Source of the DNA: Sphingomonas sp. CCH9-E2
GTDB lineage: Bacteria; Pseudomonadota; Alphaproteobacteria; Sphingomonadales; Sphingomonadaceae
Reading direction: 5' to 3'
NCBI RefSeq assembly: GCF_001557215.1
Contig: NZ_LSJM01000412.1
Location: 1-40,149, forward strand
DNA length: 40,149 nucleotides
The notes under the pieces are model-generated. The model had not been told where the DNA came from and searched no databases. It saw only the letters and a program-made list of their open reading frames with translations. Both the position numbers and the translations under genes were made by a program. This document shows, piece by piece, positions 7,743-15,429 of this stretch (position 1 is its first letter; the number at the start of each line of letters is the position of its first letter).

Positions 7743-8564
7743 TTATCGCATAAGCTTGGTCACGGTCATCCGTTCGGACTGCAGGCTGCCGTCCGGTGCC
7801 AGGGTTTCCACCTGCTCACGGCTCTCGACCACCAGCCCCGTGTGCGGATCGATCCGGCGCAGCGTTTCCAGCGTGATCGTCGCGCTTGCCTTGCCCTCGG
7901 CGGTGGTGACCGCGACCGAGCCGGTGGCGCTGACCGAGATTTCGATACCGTCGGGGCGGACCCGTATCGCACGCAGGCCGTCCAGCTCGGTCTGGCCGTA
8001 CATCGAGGTGGCGGGCACGCGGACGGCGCGCGGCGGGGCGGGCGTCGCCGCTTGGGCGACCAGTTCGGGCGCGATCAGCGGCGTGACGAGCGAGGCGATC
8101 ATCCGACGCTGAGCCGCCTCGGGCTGCGCAGCAAGCGCGGCGACGATCGCGCGGACCCGCGCGGCGCGCTGTTGCGTCGCTGGATCGGTGCCGGTGGGTG
8201 CCATTGCCCCCATGCCGTCGATGACCGCGCGCCAGATCGTCGCAAGATCCTCCACCGCGGTTACCGCACCGGTGCGGTCGAGCTGCAGCACCACCGTGCG
8301 CCCGGCCAGCCGCGCAAATCCGGCACGCATCAGCCCCGCCGGGTCGCTCTCGACCTCGCCGGAAGCCGCCGCATCCAGCGTGATCGCCACGCGATAGCCG
8401 TCGGGCGCTGCACTGAACCGGATCGTTCGCCGCGCAACGAAGCGACGCGTCGTCGGCCCCTCGCTGCGTACCGTTTCGGTGGTCATCGTCAGCGTCCGGT
8501 TAAGCGGCGGCGCGAACACCGGTGCCGCTTGCGCCGCCAGCAGTACGGCGGCGGCGGCGATCAC
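7743..8564 (-). CDS. Secreted protein of unknown function, 273 aa
   Basis: I do not recognise the family. The protein starts with GTG, followed by a short Sec signal peptide (MIAAAAVLLAAQAAPVFA). The mature part is rich in Ala, Thr, Val and Arg, has no Cys and no further membrane segment, and contains alternating polar/hydrophobic strands such as RTVVLQLDRTGAVTAVEDL and ATITLETLRRIDPHTGLVV, suggesting a beta-rich periplasmic fold. The pattern of threonine-rich strands describing squared substitutions recalls periplasmic lipoprotein-handling folds, but this is only an impression. Its GTG overlaps the cutA stop (GTGA), so it is co-translated with ctaA-cutA. No catalytic motif was seen. Confidence 0.75.
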   Translation of the reverse strand: MIAAAAVLLAAQAAPVFAPPLNRTLTMTTETVRSEGPTTRRFVARRTIRFSAAPDGYRVAITLDAAASGEVESDPAGLMRAGFARLAGRTVVLQLDRTGAVTAVEDLATIWRAVIDGMGAMAPTGTDPATQQRAARVRAIVAALAAQPEAAQRRMIASLVTPLIAPELVAQAATPAPPRAVRVPATSMYGQTELDGLRAIRVRPDGIEISVSATGSVAVTTAEGKASATITLETLRRIDPHTGLVVESREQVETLAPDGSLQSERMTVTKLMR

Positions 8565-8875
8565 CGGGTTTCCGCCCGCACCCAGTCGATCACCGCATCA
8601 CCCGCAGCAGCCGGCCAGATTTCGATCACCGGGAGGTCGTAGCTGTGACGTGCGGCGATGGCATCGGCCAGTTCGCGCGCCAGTTCTGGCGTGGTCTTGA
8701 ACAGCGCGCGATGCTCTTCACCGCGTTCGACCGCACCCTGCCAGCGATAGATGGAGGTGCAGGGGCCGAGCAGATTGACGCAGGCGGCGAGTCGCGCCGC
8801 GACCATCGCCGCGCCGATCCGTTCCGCCTCCGCCGCATCGGCAAAGGTCGCATGGACCAGCGCGATGTCGCTCAT
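8561..8875 (-). CDS. cutA: CutA1-family divalent-cation tolerance protein
   Basis: The 104-residue protein is a full-length CutA, a small trimeric ferredoxin-like protein historically linked to copper tolerance, with unclear biochemical function. Visible signatures are HATFADAAEAERIGAAMV, ARLAACVNLLGP, SIYRWQGAVE, EEHRALFKTT and HSYDLPVIEIWP. Its ATG overlaps the ctaA stop by four bases, and its own stop overlaps the start of the secreted protein, so the three genes are tightly coupled. Confidence 0.93.
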   Translation of the reverse strand: MSDIALVHATFADAAEAERIGAAMVAARLAACVNLLGPCTSIYRWQGAVERGEEHRALFKTTPELARELADAIAARHSYDLPVIEIWPAAAGDAVIDWVRAETR

Positions 8876-9912
8876 CCGCGATAGGCGCGCACGCGCCGGC
8901 CGGTAACATGGATGCCCCAGGCGGTGGCGATCACCAGCAGCGCGCCCACAAACTGGTGCAGCACGCCCAAGGTGATGTCGACGCCGCTCATCACCGTCGC
9001 GATGCCCAGCAGGATCTGCACCCCGAACGCGCTGTGGATCGCGACCGACGCGCTGCGGCTTCCGGCGGCACGGGCGCGGCGGGCGAGCAGGATCAGCGCG
9101 GCGACCGCGACCCAGGCCCACCAGCGGTGTATCCAGTGGATCATCGCCGGATCATTGACCGCCGCGTCGAGCAGGGGGCGGACGCTGAGCACTTCGGACG
9201 GGAAGAACTTGCCGTTCATGAGCGGCCATTCATTGGTGACCAGCCCTGCATTGAGCCCCGCGGTGAACGCGCCGTACAACAGCTGGATGAACAGGATCAC
9301 CGCAACGCCCAAGCCGAAGCCATTGAGCTTCGCCGGACGATAGCCCGGATCGCGCGCGATCTGGCGCAGGTCGAGGATCGTCCAGGTCAGCGCGGCGAGG
9401 ATGAACAGCGCGAGCAGCAGATGCGCGGCCAGGCGGAAATGGCTGACATCGGTCCGCTCGGCGAGGCCAGAGCTGACCATCCACCATCCGATCACGCCCT
9501 GCAACCCGCCCAGCACCAGCAGGCCGGTCAGTCGCCAGCCATAGCCCTGCGGGATCGCTCGCTTCCACGCGAACCACAGCAGTGGCGCGGCAAAGGCAAA
9601 GCCGATCACCCGGGCCAGCAGGCGATGAATATATTCCCAGAAATAGATGAATTTGAACGCCGCCAGGCTCATCCCCTGGTTGATCTGCTGATATTCGGGG
9701 ATCTGCTGGTATTTCTCGAATTCCGACAGCCACGCCGCCTCGCTGAGCGGGGGCAGGATGCCCGACACGACCTTCCATTCGGTGATCGACAGGCCCGATT
9801 CGGTCAGGCGCGTGATCCCGCCGACGACGACGATGAGGACGATGAGCGTGGCGACGACCGTCAGCCAGTTGGCGATGGCGCGCGGGCGGATGGGATGGCG
9901 GAACTCTGACAC
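8872..9912 (-). CDS. ctaA: Heme A synthase (COX15/CtaA family)
   Basis: The enzyme oxidises the C8 methyl of heme O to the formyl group of heme A, needed for aa3-type cytochrome oxidase, in the inner membrane. The 346-residue protein has about eight hydrophobic segments and the alphaproteobacterial Cox15 pattern: GGITRLTESGLSITEWK after the first helix, FWEYIHRLLAR with a conserved His, GVIGWWMVSSGL, DVSHFRLAAHL, MIHWIHRWWAW and GVLHQFVGALL. These His residues are the expected heme ligands. The start is a GTG at 9912; no ribosome site precedes it, and a -10-like TAGATT ends about seven bases before, so it may be leaderless. It heads the unit ctaA-cutA-unknown. Confidence 0.93.
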   Translation of the reverse strand: MSEFRHPIRPRAIANWLTVVATLIVLIVVVGGITRLTESGLSITEWKVVSGILPPLSEAAWLSEFEKYQQIPEYQQINQGMSLAAFKFIYFWEYIHRLLARVIGFAFAAPLLWFAWKRAIPQGYGWRLTGLLVLGGLQGVIGWWMVSSGLAERTDVSHFRLAAHLLLALFILAALTWTILDLRQIARDPGYRPAKLNGFGLGVAVILFIQLLYGAFTAGLNAGLVTNEWPLMNGKFFPSEVLSVRPLLDAAVNDPAMIHWIHRWWAWVAVAALILLARRARAAGSRSASVAIHSAFGVQILLGIATVMSGVDITLGVLHQFVGALLVIATAWGIHVTGRRVRAYRG

Positions 9913-9918
9913 GGGCGC

Positions 9919-9924
9919 AATCTA
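9919..9924 (-). promoter_or_regulatory. Possible -10 box for leaderless ctaA
   Basis: TAGATT on the minus strand ends six bases before the ctaA GTG, which would put the transcript start at the start codon. The -35 side (CTGGCA at 18 bases) is weak. Confidence 0.3.
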
Positions 9925-10003
9925 TGCGCCGATGACCATAAATGCCAGACTCTGTCACGCATGTGATGTTGTAACTTTTCCGATCGCGCTTTATATCGCG
10001 CGC

Positions 10004-10387
10004 ATGCATCCGGCACTCAGCCCCCGATTCTGGGAACAGGTCGACCTGCGCTTCGATCGCGTCGCGATCGGGCTGTCGAGCCTGTGTCTGGCGCATTGCC
10101 TGGCGACGACGGTGCTGCTCGCGCTCGCCTCGGCGGCAGGGTCGCTGATGCACCCGCTGATTCATGAGGTCGGGCTGGTGCTCGCCATCCTGTTCGGCAT
10201 TGCCGCGCTGGGCCGGGGCATAGTGAAGCATGGCTATATGATGCCGGCGGCGGTCGGGGCGTTTGGTCTTGGCATCATGACCGGCGCGCTGACGCTGGAA
10301 CATGGCGGACCGGAGATCGTGTGGACCGTGGTCGGCGTTGCGATCCTGGCGCTCGGCCACGACCTCAATCGCCGGGCGACCTACTGA
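10004..10387 (+). CDS. MerC-domain inner-membrane protein
   Basis: The 127-residue protein has four hydrophobic segments and the MerC-like LCLAHCLATTVLL motif in the first one. MerC proteins of mercury operons carry Hg(II) across the inner membrane; homologues outside such operons may move other metals. No merA, merR, merT or merP is nearby. The second Cys pair of classical MerC is not obvious: only one Cys-x-x-x-Cys pair (residues about 27 and 31) is seen. The ATG at 10004 is chosen because the upstream extension overlaps ctaA and lacks family features. A Zur-like regulator is encoded nearby, so a zinc-linked role is plausible but inferred. Confidence 0.75.
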   Translation: MHPALSPRFWEQVDLRFDRVAIGLSSLCLAHCLATTVLLALASAAGSLMHPLIHEVGLVLAILFGIAALGRGIVKHGYMMPAAVGAFGLGIMTGALTLEHGGPEIVWTVVGVAILALGHDLNRRATY

Positions 10388-10394
10388 TTACCAT

Positions 10395-10988
10395 TCAGGT
10401 CGCCGGACATGGCACCAATCGGGCGTGATCAATCGGATCGTCAAAAAAGTTCGGAACTTTGGTGCGGCGCCACCCCAAGCGTCCGACCTCTACTTCGAAG
10501 AGAATGCAATCTCTGCCCGGCACGCGATAGGGATCGAGATGGGCGCGCAGTTCGCCGCTCACTTTTGCGTGAAATTCCCGGGATTCGGGTTCAAGCCGTA
10601 GATCGGCATATCGCCTCGTCACACCCGTGACGGTTGCGGGGATCGTCGATGTGGTTGTCGTGGCTGAATGGAATGCAAACAGCTCCACACCGAGGCGCAG
10701 ATAGTAAGTACCACAAATCGCGAGCAATATGGGCAGCCCGATCACCAGCGCGTAAGCTTGTCGCTTCGGCTGTTGTTCTAGATAGGCGTTCAGCCGAATA
10801 ACCACGGCAGAGCCGATCGCCACGCCAATCGCGGCCACCACTGCGGTCCATCCAAAGGGTATTTGATCGATTAGCGTGCCGCGGTGGAGTAGCGGCGGCG
10901 TCAGAAGCGTCAACGCGCCAATACCGATCATCCACCGCGCCTTCGTCGAAAACGGCGAAGACAACTCGACTTCAGCTGGCTGGTGCAT
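10395..10988 (-). CDS. Membrane protein of unknown function, 197 aa
   Basis: I do not recognise this protein. About three hydrophobic helices (residues roughly 19-35, 47-65 and 78-98) occupy the N-terminal half. The C-terminal half is soluble, with YADLRLEPESREFHAKVSGELRAHLDPY followed by GRDCILFEVEVGRLGWRRTKV, ending PCPAT. Base use is visibly less GC-rich than in its neighbours. It is convergent with the MerC gene (seven bases apart) and divergent from the Fur-family gene. It may be a recent arrival or a strain-specific gene; no function is proposed. Confidence 0.65.
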   Translation of the reverse strand: MHQPAEVELSSPFSTKARWMIGIGALTLLTPPLLHRGTLIDQIPFGWTAVVAAIGVAIGSAVVIRLNAYLEQQPKRQAYALVIGLPILLAICGTYYLRLGVELFAFHSATTTTSTIPATVTGVTRRYADLRLEPESREFHAKVSGELRAHLDPYRVPGRDCILFEVEVGRLGWRRTKVPNFFDDPIDHARLVPCPAT

Positions 10989-11032
10989 CGCCGAATGGTG
11001 GCGGTCGATGCATGCGCAATCAAGAACGATCC

Positions 11033-11061
11033 TTGCTGCGAAACGCGCGCGCGCCTACATT
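11033..11061 (+). promoter_or_regulatory. Promoter of the Zur-like gene, probably leaderless
   Basis: TTGCTG (11033-11038), a 17-base spacer and TACATT (11056-11061) precede the ATG at 11068 by six bases. Transcription would begin at the start codon, and no ribosome binding site is seen before it. Confidence 0.55.
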
Positions 11062-11067
11062 TCCCCC

Positions 11068-11526
11068 ATGCACGCGCACGATCATCATGAGCACCACGGG
11101 TCCGACCTGACCGCTGCCGCACGGGCGACGCTGGAAAAGGCGGGTGAGCAGTGGACGACGATGCGCGCATCGATTTTCGAGGTGCTCGCCGGGTTCGACA
11201 AGCCGGCCTCCGCCTATGACATCGCCGAGGCGGTGTCGAAGCGGGAGGGGCGGCGGGTCGCAGCGAACAGCGTCTATCGCATTCTCGACCTGTTCGTGTC
11301 CTCGAACCTCGCGCGGCGGGTCGAAAGCGCGAATGCCTATGTCGCCAATGCGCATCCCGATTGCCTGCACGACTGCATCTTCCTCGTCTGCGATTCGTGC
11401 GGGAACACTACGCATCTCGACGATGATTCGATCACGCGCACGGTGCGCTCGGCGGCCAAGGGTGCCGGCTTTTCGCCCGTGCGCCCGGTGATCGAAGTGC
11501 GCGGCAAGTGCGCCGACTGCGACTGA
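11068..11526 (+). CDS. Fur-family transcriptional regulator, Zur-like
   Basis: The 152-residue protein is a Fur-superfamily repressor that would bind DNA when loaded with metal. The N-terminus is a His-rich stretch (MHAHDHHEHHG). A winged-helix domain follows (TTMRASIFEVLAGFDKPASAYDIAE, VAANSVYRILDLF). The dimerisation part holds HPDCLHDCIFLVCDSCG, and the protein ends GKCADCD. Two Cys-x-x-Cys pairs (CDSC and CADC) are the structural zinc site of Fur/Zur proteins. The placement of Cys and His near HPDC suits Zur better than Fur, but specificity cannot be proven here. It appears leaderless, and the pnuC start follows only ten bases after its stop, so the regulator leads pnuC-nadR. Confidence 0.85.
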   Translation: MHAHDHHEHHGSDLTAAARATLEKAGEQWTTMRASIFEVLAGFDKPASAYDIAEAVSKREGRRVAANSVYRILDLFVSSNLARRVESANAYVANAHPDCLHDCIFLVCDSCGNTTHLDDDSITRTVRSAAKGAGFSPVRPVIEVRGKCADCD

Positions 11527-11536
11527 AGCGACCACG

Positions 11537-12100
11537 TTGAACCCGGTCGAGCTTGCCGCGGCGGCGCTGGGGCTGATCAACGTCGCGCTGGTGGCGCGGC
11601 GCAGCCTGTGGAACTACCCGTTCGGCATCGCGATGGTCGCGCTCTACTTCTTCGTGTTCGCCGATGCGAAACTGTACAGCGATGCGCTGCTCCAGATCTT
11701 CTTCCTCGTGATCCAGCTCTACGGCTGGTGGAACTGGAGCCGCAGCGACCGGGTCGATGACGGGGTCGCTGTTCGCCGTTTGAACTATCCGGCGCGCGTG
11801 GGGTGGATCGTCGGTACCGCGGCGGCCAGCATCGCGTGGGGCATGGCGATGGCGCGCTACACCGATGCCGCCGCGCCCTATGCCGATGCTGCGGTGGCGG
11901 GGATGAGCGTCGCCGCGCAAATCCTGCAGTCGCAGCGTCGCGTCGAAAGCTGGGTGCTGTGGATCGCGGTCGATGTGCTCGCGGTCGGGCTGTTCTGGAG
12001 CCGGGGGCTCTATCCAACGGCAATCCTGTACGCGATCTTCCTTGGCATGGCGGTGTGGGGCTTGTTCGCGTGGCGGGCAAAGCTTGGGGCGGCGCAGTGA
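11537..12100 (+). CDS. pnuC: PnuC-type nicotinamide riboside transporter
   Basis: PnuC is an inner-membrane facilitator for nicotinamide riboside, trapped inside by phosphorylation. The 187-residue protein has about seven hydrophobic segments and family blocks NVALVARRSLWNYPFGIAMV, FADAKLYSDALLQIFF and IQLYGWWNW, with ESWVLWIAVDVLAV near the C-terminus. The start is a TTG at 11537, ten bases after the regulator stop. The stop overlaps the nadR GTG (GTGA), so transporter and trapping enzyme are made together. Confidence 0.93.
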   Translation: MNPVELAAAALGLINVALVARRSLWNYPFGIAMVALYFFVFADAKLYSDALLQIFFLVIQLYGWWNWSRSDRVDDGVAVRRLNYPARVGWIVGTAAASIAWGMAMARYTDAAAPYADAAVAGMSVAAQILQSQRRVESWVLWIAVDVLAVGLFWSRGLYPTAILYAIFLGMAVWGLFAWRAKLGAAQ

Positions 12101-13080
12101 AGCGCGGTTTCCTGCTGGGCAAGTTCATGCCGCCGCATGCGGGACATTTGACGCTGGCGCGCGCCGCGCGCGCGATGGTCGACCGGCTGACGGTGCTGGT
12201 GTGCTGGCTGCCCGATGATCCGATCCCGGGCGAAACACGGCTGGCTTGGATGCGCGAGCTGCTGCCCGATTGCGATGTCGTCGGCCATGGTGCGCCGGTG
12301 CCGCAGGCGCCCGAGGACAGCCCCGATTTCTGGCCGATCTGGCGCGGCATCGTTCGCGCCGTGCATCCTTATCCGATCGATCTGCTCTTCGCGGGCGAAG
12401 CCTATGGCCAGCGGCTGGCTCAAGAGGTCGGCGGACTGTTCGTCCCGCTCGGCGGGCGGATCATGGCGGCCGATCCCGGCGGCATTGGCGGTCTGTCGGG
12501 CAGCGCGGTGCGCGCCGATCCCTGGGCGCATGCGGCCCTTCTCCCGGGCCCGGTGCGCGCGCACTACACGCGCACGATCGTGATGCACGGCGTCGAGAGC
12601 ACCGGAAAGTCGGTCCTGGCCGAGCGGCTCGCGCGCCATTTCGGCAGCGTCTGGGTTCCCGAATATGGCCGCGCGCAGGCCGAAGTGCATGGCGTCGAGA
12701 TGGACGCGGCCGACCTGACCCTGATCGGCGAAGCGCAGACCGCGATGATCGCCGCGTGGAAGCGCTGGGCGACGCGCTATCTCTTTGTCGATACCGATGC
12801 GCTGATGACCGCGGCGTGGGCGCGGATGATGCTCGGCTCCGCGCCTGACGCGCTGCTGACTCATCCCCGCGCGGAGCTGTATCTGCTGTTGGAGCCGGAT
12901 GTGGCGTGGGTCGATGACGGGACGCGCATCTATGGCGCGGATGCCAGCCGCGCGAAATTCGCCGAGCTCTGCCGCGCGGTCCTCGACGAGACGGGCGTCC
13001 ACTGGGTCGCGATTCGCGGCGACTGGGACGCGCGCTTCGACGGTGCTGTGGCGGCAATCGAGGCGCTCGATCGCGATTGA
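12097..13080 (+). CDS. nadR: NadR-type NMN adenylyltransferase / nicotinamide riboside kinase
   Basis: This is a bifunctional NAD salvage enzyme. The N-terminal nucleotidyltransferase domain shows GKFMPPHAGH (His14, His17), the HxGH motif, and GLSGSAVRADP (residues 132-142), equivalent to the family's ISGTxVR. The C-terminal kinase domain has the P-loop GVESTGKS (165-172) and a Walker-B-like YLFVDTDAL. At 327 residues it is full length for the two domains. It lacks the N-terminal helix-turn-helix of enterobacterial NadR, so it should not act as the NAD repressor. The GTG start overlaps the pnuC stop. Together they convert imported nicotinamide riboside to NMN and NAD. Confidence 0.93.
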   Translation: MKRGFLLGKFMPPHAGHLTLARAARAMVDRLTVLVCWLPDDPIPGETRLAWMRELLPDCDVVGHGAPVPQAPEDSPDFWPIWRGIVRAVHPYPIDLLFAGEAYGQRLAQEVGGLFVPLGGRIMAADPGGIGGLSGSAVRADPWAHAALLPGPVRAHYTRTIVMHGVESTGKSVLAERLARHFGSVWVPEYGRAQAEVHGVEMDAADLTLIGEAQTAMIAAWKRWATRYLFVDTDALMTAAWARMMLGSAPDALLTHPRAELYLLLEPDVAWVDDGTRIYGADASRAKFAELCRAVLDETGVHWVAIRGDWDARFDGAVAAIEALDRD

Positions 13081-13190
13081 CGCCGCGTCATCGCCGCGCT
13101 CACGCACTGCTCAGTTTTTGCTCATGACCCGCACTGCCCAGCGGTGTCAGCCGTTGGACAGGTTCAATCCAGTGGAGTAAACGCGGTCGA

Positions 13191-15110
13191 ATGTCTGAAC
13201 TTCCCACGACGCCGTTGCTCGATACGGTCGACACGCCCCACGACCTGCGCAAGCTTGCGCCGTCCCAGCTCCGCCAGCTCGCGGACGAACTGCGCGCCGA
13301 AACGATCAGCGCGGTTGGCACTACCGGCGGCCATCTCGGGTCCGGGCTTGGCGTCGTCGAACTCACCGTCGCGATTCACTATGTCTTCAACACACCCGAA
13401 GACCGGCTGGTGTGGGACGTCGGGCATCAATGCTATCCGCACAAGATCCTGACCGGGCGGCGGGACCGCATCCGTACCCTGCGCATGGGCGGGGGCCTCA
13501 GCGGCTTCACCAAGCGCAGCGAGAGCGAATATGACCCGTTCGGCGCGGCGCACAGCTCGACCTCGATCTCCGCCGCGCTCGGCTTCGCGGTCGCCAACAA
13601 GCTGGCCGGCACGCCGGGGCGGGGCATCGCAGTGATCGGCGACGGTGCGATGAGCGCGGGCATGGCCTATGAGGCGATGAACAATGCCGAGCAGGCCGGC
13701 AATCGCCTAATCGTCATCCTCAACGACAACGACATGTCGATCGCGCCGCCGGTGGGCGGACTGTCGGCCTATCTCGCCCGCGTCGTGTCCAGCTCCGAAT
13801 ATCTCGGGCTGCGCAACCTGGCCAAGAAGATCACCGGCCGCATCTCCCGCCGCCTGACCAGCGCGGCATCGAAGGCCGAGGAATATGCCCGCGGCATGGC
13901 GACCGGGGGCACGCTGTTCGAGGAACTGGGCTTTTACTATGTCGGCCCGATCGACGGTCACAATCTCGACCATCTGATCCCGGTGCTGGAGAATATCCGC
14001 GACGCCAAGGAAGGCCCGGTGCTGCTCCATGTCGTGACGCAAAAGGGCAAGGGCTATGCCCCGGCCGAGGCGGCGGCGGACAAATATCACGGCGTCCAGA
14101 AGTTCGACGTGATCACCGGCGCGCAGGCCAAGGCGCCTCCCGGACCGCCGGCCTACCAGAATGTGTTCGGCGAGACGCTCGCCAAGCTCGCCGACACCGA
14201 TCCGCGCATCTGCGCGATCACGGCGGCGATGCCGGGCGGCACCGGCGTCGACAAGTTCGCCAAGGCACACCCGGAACGCAGCTTCGATGTCGGCATCGCC
14301 GAACAGCATGCGGTGACCTTCGCCGCGGGCCTCGCCGCACAGGGCATGCGGCCCTTCTGCGCGATCTATTCGACCTTCCTGCAGCGCGCCTACGACCAGG
14401 TCGTCCACGACGTCGCGATCCAGAATCTGCCTGTGCGCTTCGCGATCGACCGCGCCGGTCTGGTCGGCGCGGATGGCGCGACCCATGCCGGCAGCTTTGA
14501 TGTCACCTATCTCGCGTCGCTGCCCAATTTCGTGGTGATGGCCGCGGCCGATGAGGCGGAGCTGGTGCATATGACCAAGACGGCGGCCGAGTATGACGCC
14601 GGGCCGATCGCGGTGCGTTATCCGCGCGGCAACGGTGTCGGCGTCGAAATGCCGGCCGAGCCGCAAGTGCTGGAAATCGGCAAGGGCAGGATCGTGCGCG
14701 AGGGCAAGTCGATCGCGATCCTGTCGCTCGGCACCCGCCTTGCTGAAGCGCTCAAGGCCGCCGATATGCTGGAAGCCAAGGGGCTGTCGGCCACCGTCGC
14801 CGACCTGCGCTTCGCCAAGCCGCTCGACGAAGCGCTGATCCGTCGTCTGCTCACCACCCACGAAGTGGCGGTGACGATCGAGGAGAATGCGGTCGGCGGT
14901 CTCGGCGCGCATGTGCTGACGATGGCGAGCGACGAGGGGCTGATCGATGCGGGGCTGAAGCTGCGCACGATGCGCCTGCCTGATCGCTTCCAGGATCAGG
15001 ACAAGCCGGAACTGCAATATGACGAAGCGGGCCTGAACGCGCCGCACATCGTCGAAACGGTGCTAAAAGCGCTGCGCTGGAACGAAGCGGAGGTCGGCGC
15101 AATCGCCTGA
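13191..15110 (+). CDS. dxs: 1-deoxy-D-xylulose-5-phosphate synthase
   Basis: Dxs condenses pyruvate and glyceraldehyde 3-phosphate, the first step of the MEP isoprenoid pathway and a supply for thiamine and pyridoxal. The 639-residue protein has the full transketolase-like layout: [18 protein letters not shown] (about residues 75-92), the thiamine diphosphate motif beginning [17 protein letters not shown] (about 149), [32 protein letters not shown] with the catalytic Glu, and [15 protein letters not shown]. The ATG at 13191 fits the family N-terminus. A 110-base gap separates it from nadR; nothing notable was seen there. It is a single-gene unit ended by a strong terminator. Confidence 0.97.
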   Translation: MSELPTTPLLDTVDTPHDLRKLAPSQLRQLADELRAETISAVGTTGGHLGSGLGVVELTVAIHYVFNTPEDRLVWDVGHQCYPHKILTGRRDRIRTLRMGGGLSGFTKRSESEYDPFGAAHSSTSISAALGFAVANKLAGTPGRGIAVIGDGAMSAGMAYEAMNNAEQAGNRLIVILNDNDMSIAPPVGGLSAYLARVVSSSEYLGLRNLAKKITGRISRRLTSAASKAEEYARGMATGGTLFEELGFYYVGPIDGHNLDHLIPVLENIRDAKEGPVLLHVVTQKGKGYAPAEAAADKYHGVQKFDVITGAQAKAPPGPPAYQNVFGETLAKLADTDPRICAITAAMPGGTGVDKFAKAHPERSFDVGIAEQHAVTFAAGLAAQGMRPFCAIYSTFLQRAYDQVVHDVAIQNLPVRFAIDRAGLVGADGATHAGSFDVTYLASLPNFVVMAAADEAELVHMTKTAAEYDAGPIAVRYPRGNGVGVEMPAEPQVLEIGKGRIVREGKSIAILSLGTRLAEALKAADMLEAKGLSATVADLRFAKPLDEALIRRLLTTHEVAVTIEENAVGGLGAHVLTMASDEGLIDAGLKLRTMRLPDRFQDQDKPELQYDEAGLNAPHIVETVLKALRWNEAEVGAIA

Positions 15111-15142
15111 TCTGGCGATCGGAATCGCACCTTCAGCAGTTG

Positions 15143-15180
15143 AAAAGGGGCGGCGAAGCAGATGCTTCGCCGCCCCTTTT
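15143..15180 (+). terminator. Strong terminator of dxs
   Basis: An almost uninterrupted stem of about 16 bp (AAAAGGGGCGGCGAAG with CTTCGCCGCCCCTTTT) closes on a small loop. It lies about 30 bases after the dxs stop. Confidence 0.92.
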
Positions 15181-15429
15181 GCGATTTTTTGTCCGTCCGG
15201 CATCCCGCCCTTTCAAGTCGCATGCGCGGAGTCCTGTCGGTCTCTTTACCATGATTTGCCGCAGCCGGCCGCGCAATGCGGCTGAAAGATTCTTAGCGGC
15301 GGAAGACCGAAGCAACGTGTCCTTTCTATCATAAGCCCGACGCCATTACGTATTTCTGCGCACTGGCGGGAACATGGGAACCGCCAGGGCAGAAGGCTCA
15401 GGCACCGAAATCAAGGGTGGGCACGCACA
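15181..15429 (+). other. Intergenic upstream region of the first TonB receptor
   Basis: These 249 bases between the dxs terminator and the receptor start are less GC-rich than the genes. No operator of the xylan type, no riboswitch fold and no open frame with a ribosome site was recognised. A GGGTGGG run before the ATG at 15430 may be its ribosome site. Confidence 0.4.

Noticed and set aside
9964..9982. Zur box before the MerC gene
   Set aside because: GATGTTGTAACTTTTC has only three matching base pairs around its centre, too weak to be called an operator.
10004..10387. Mercury resistance operon
   Set aside because: Only a MerC-domain protein is present; reductase, MerR, MerT and MerP are absent from the neighbourhood.
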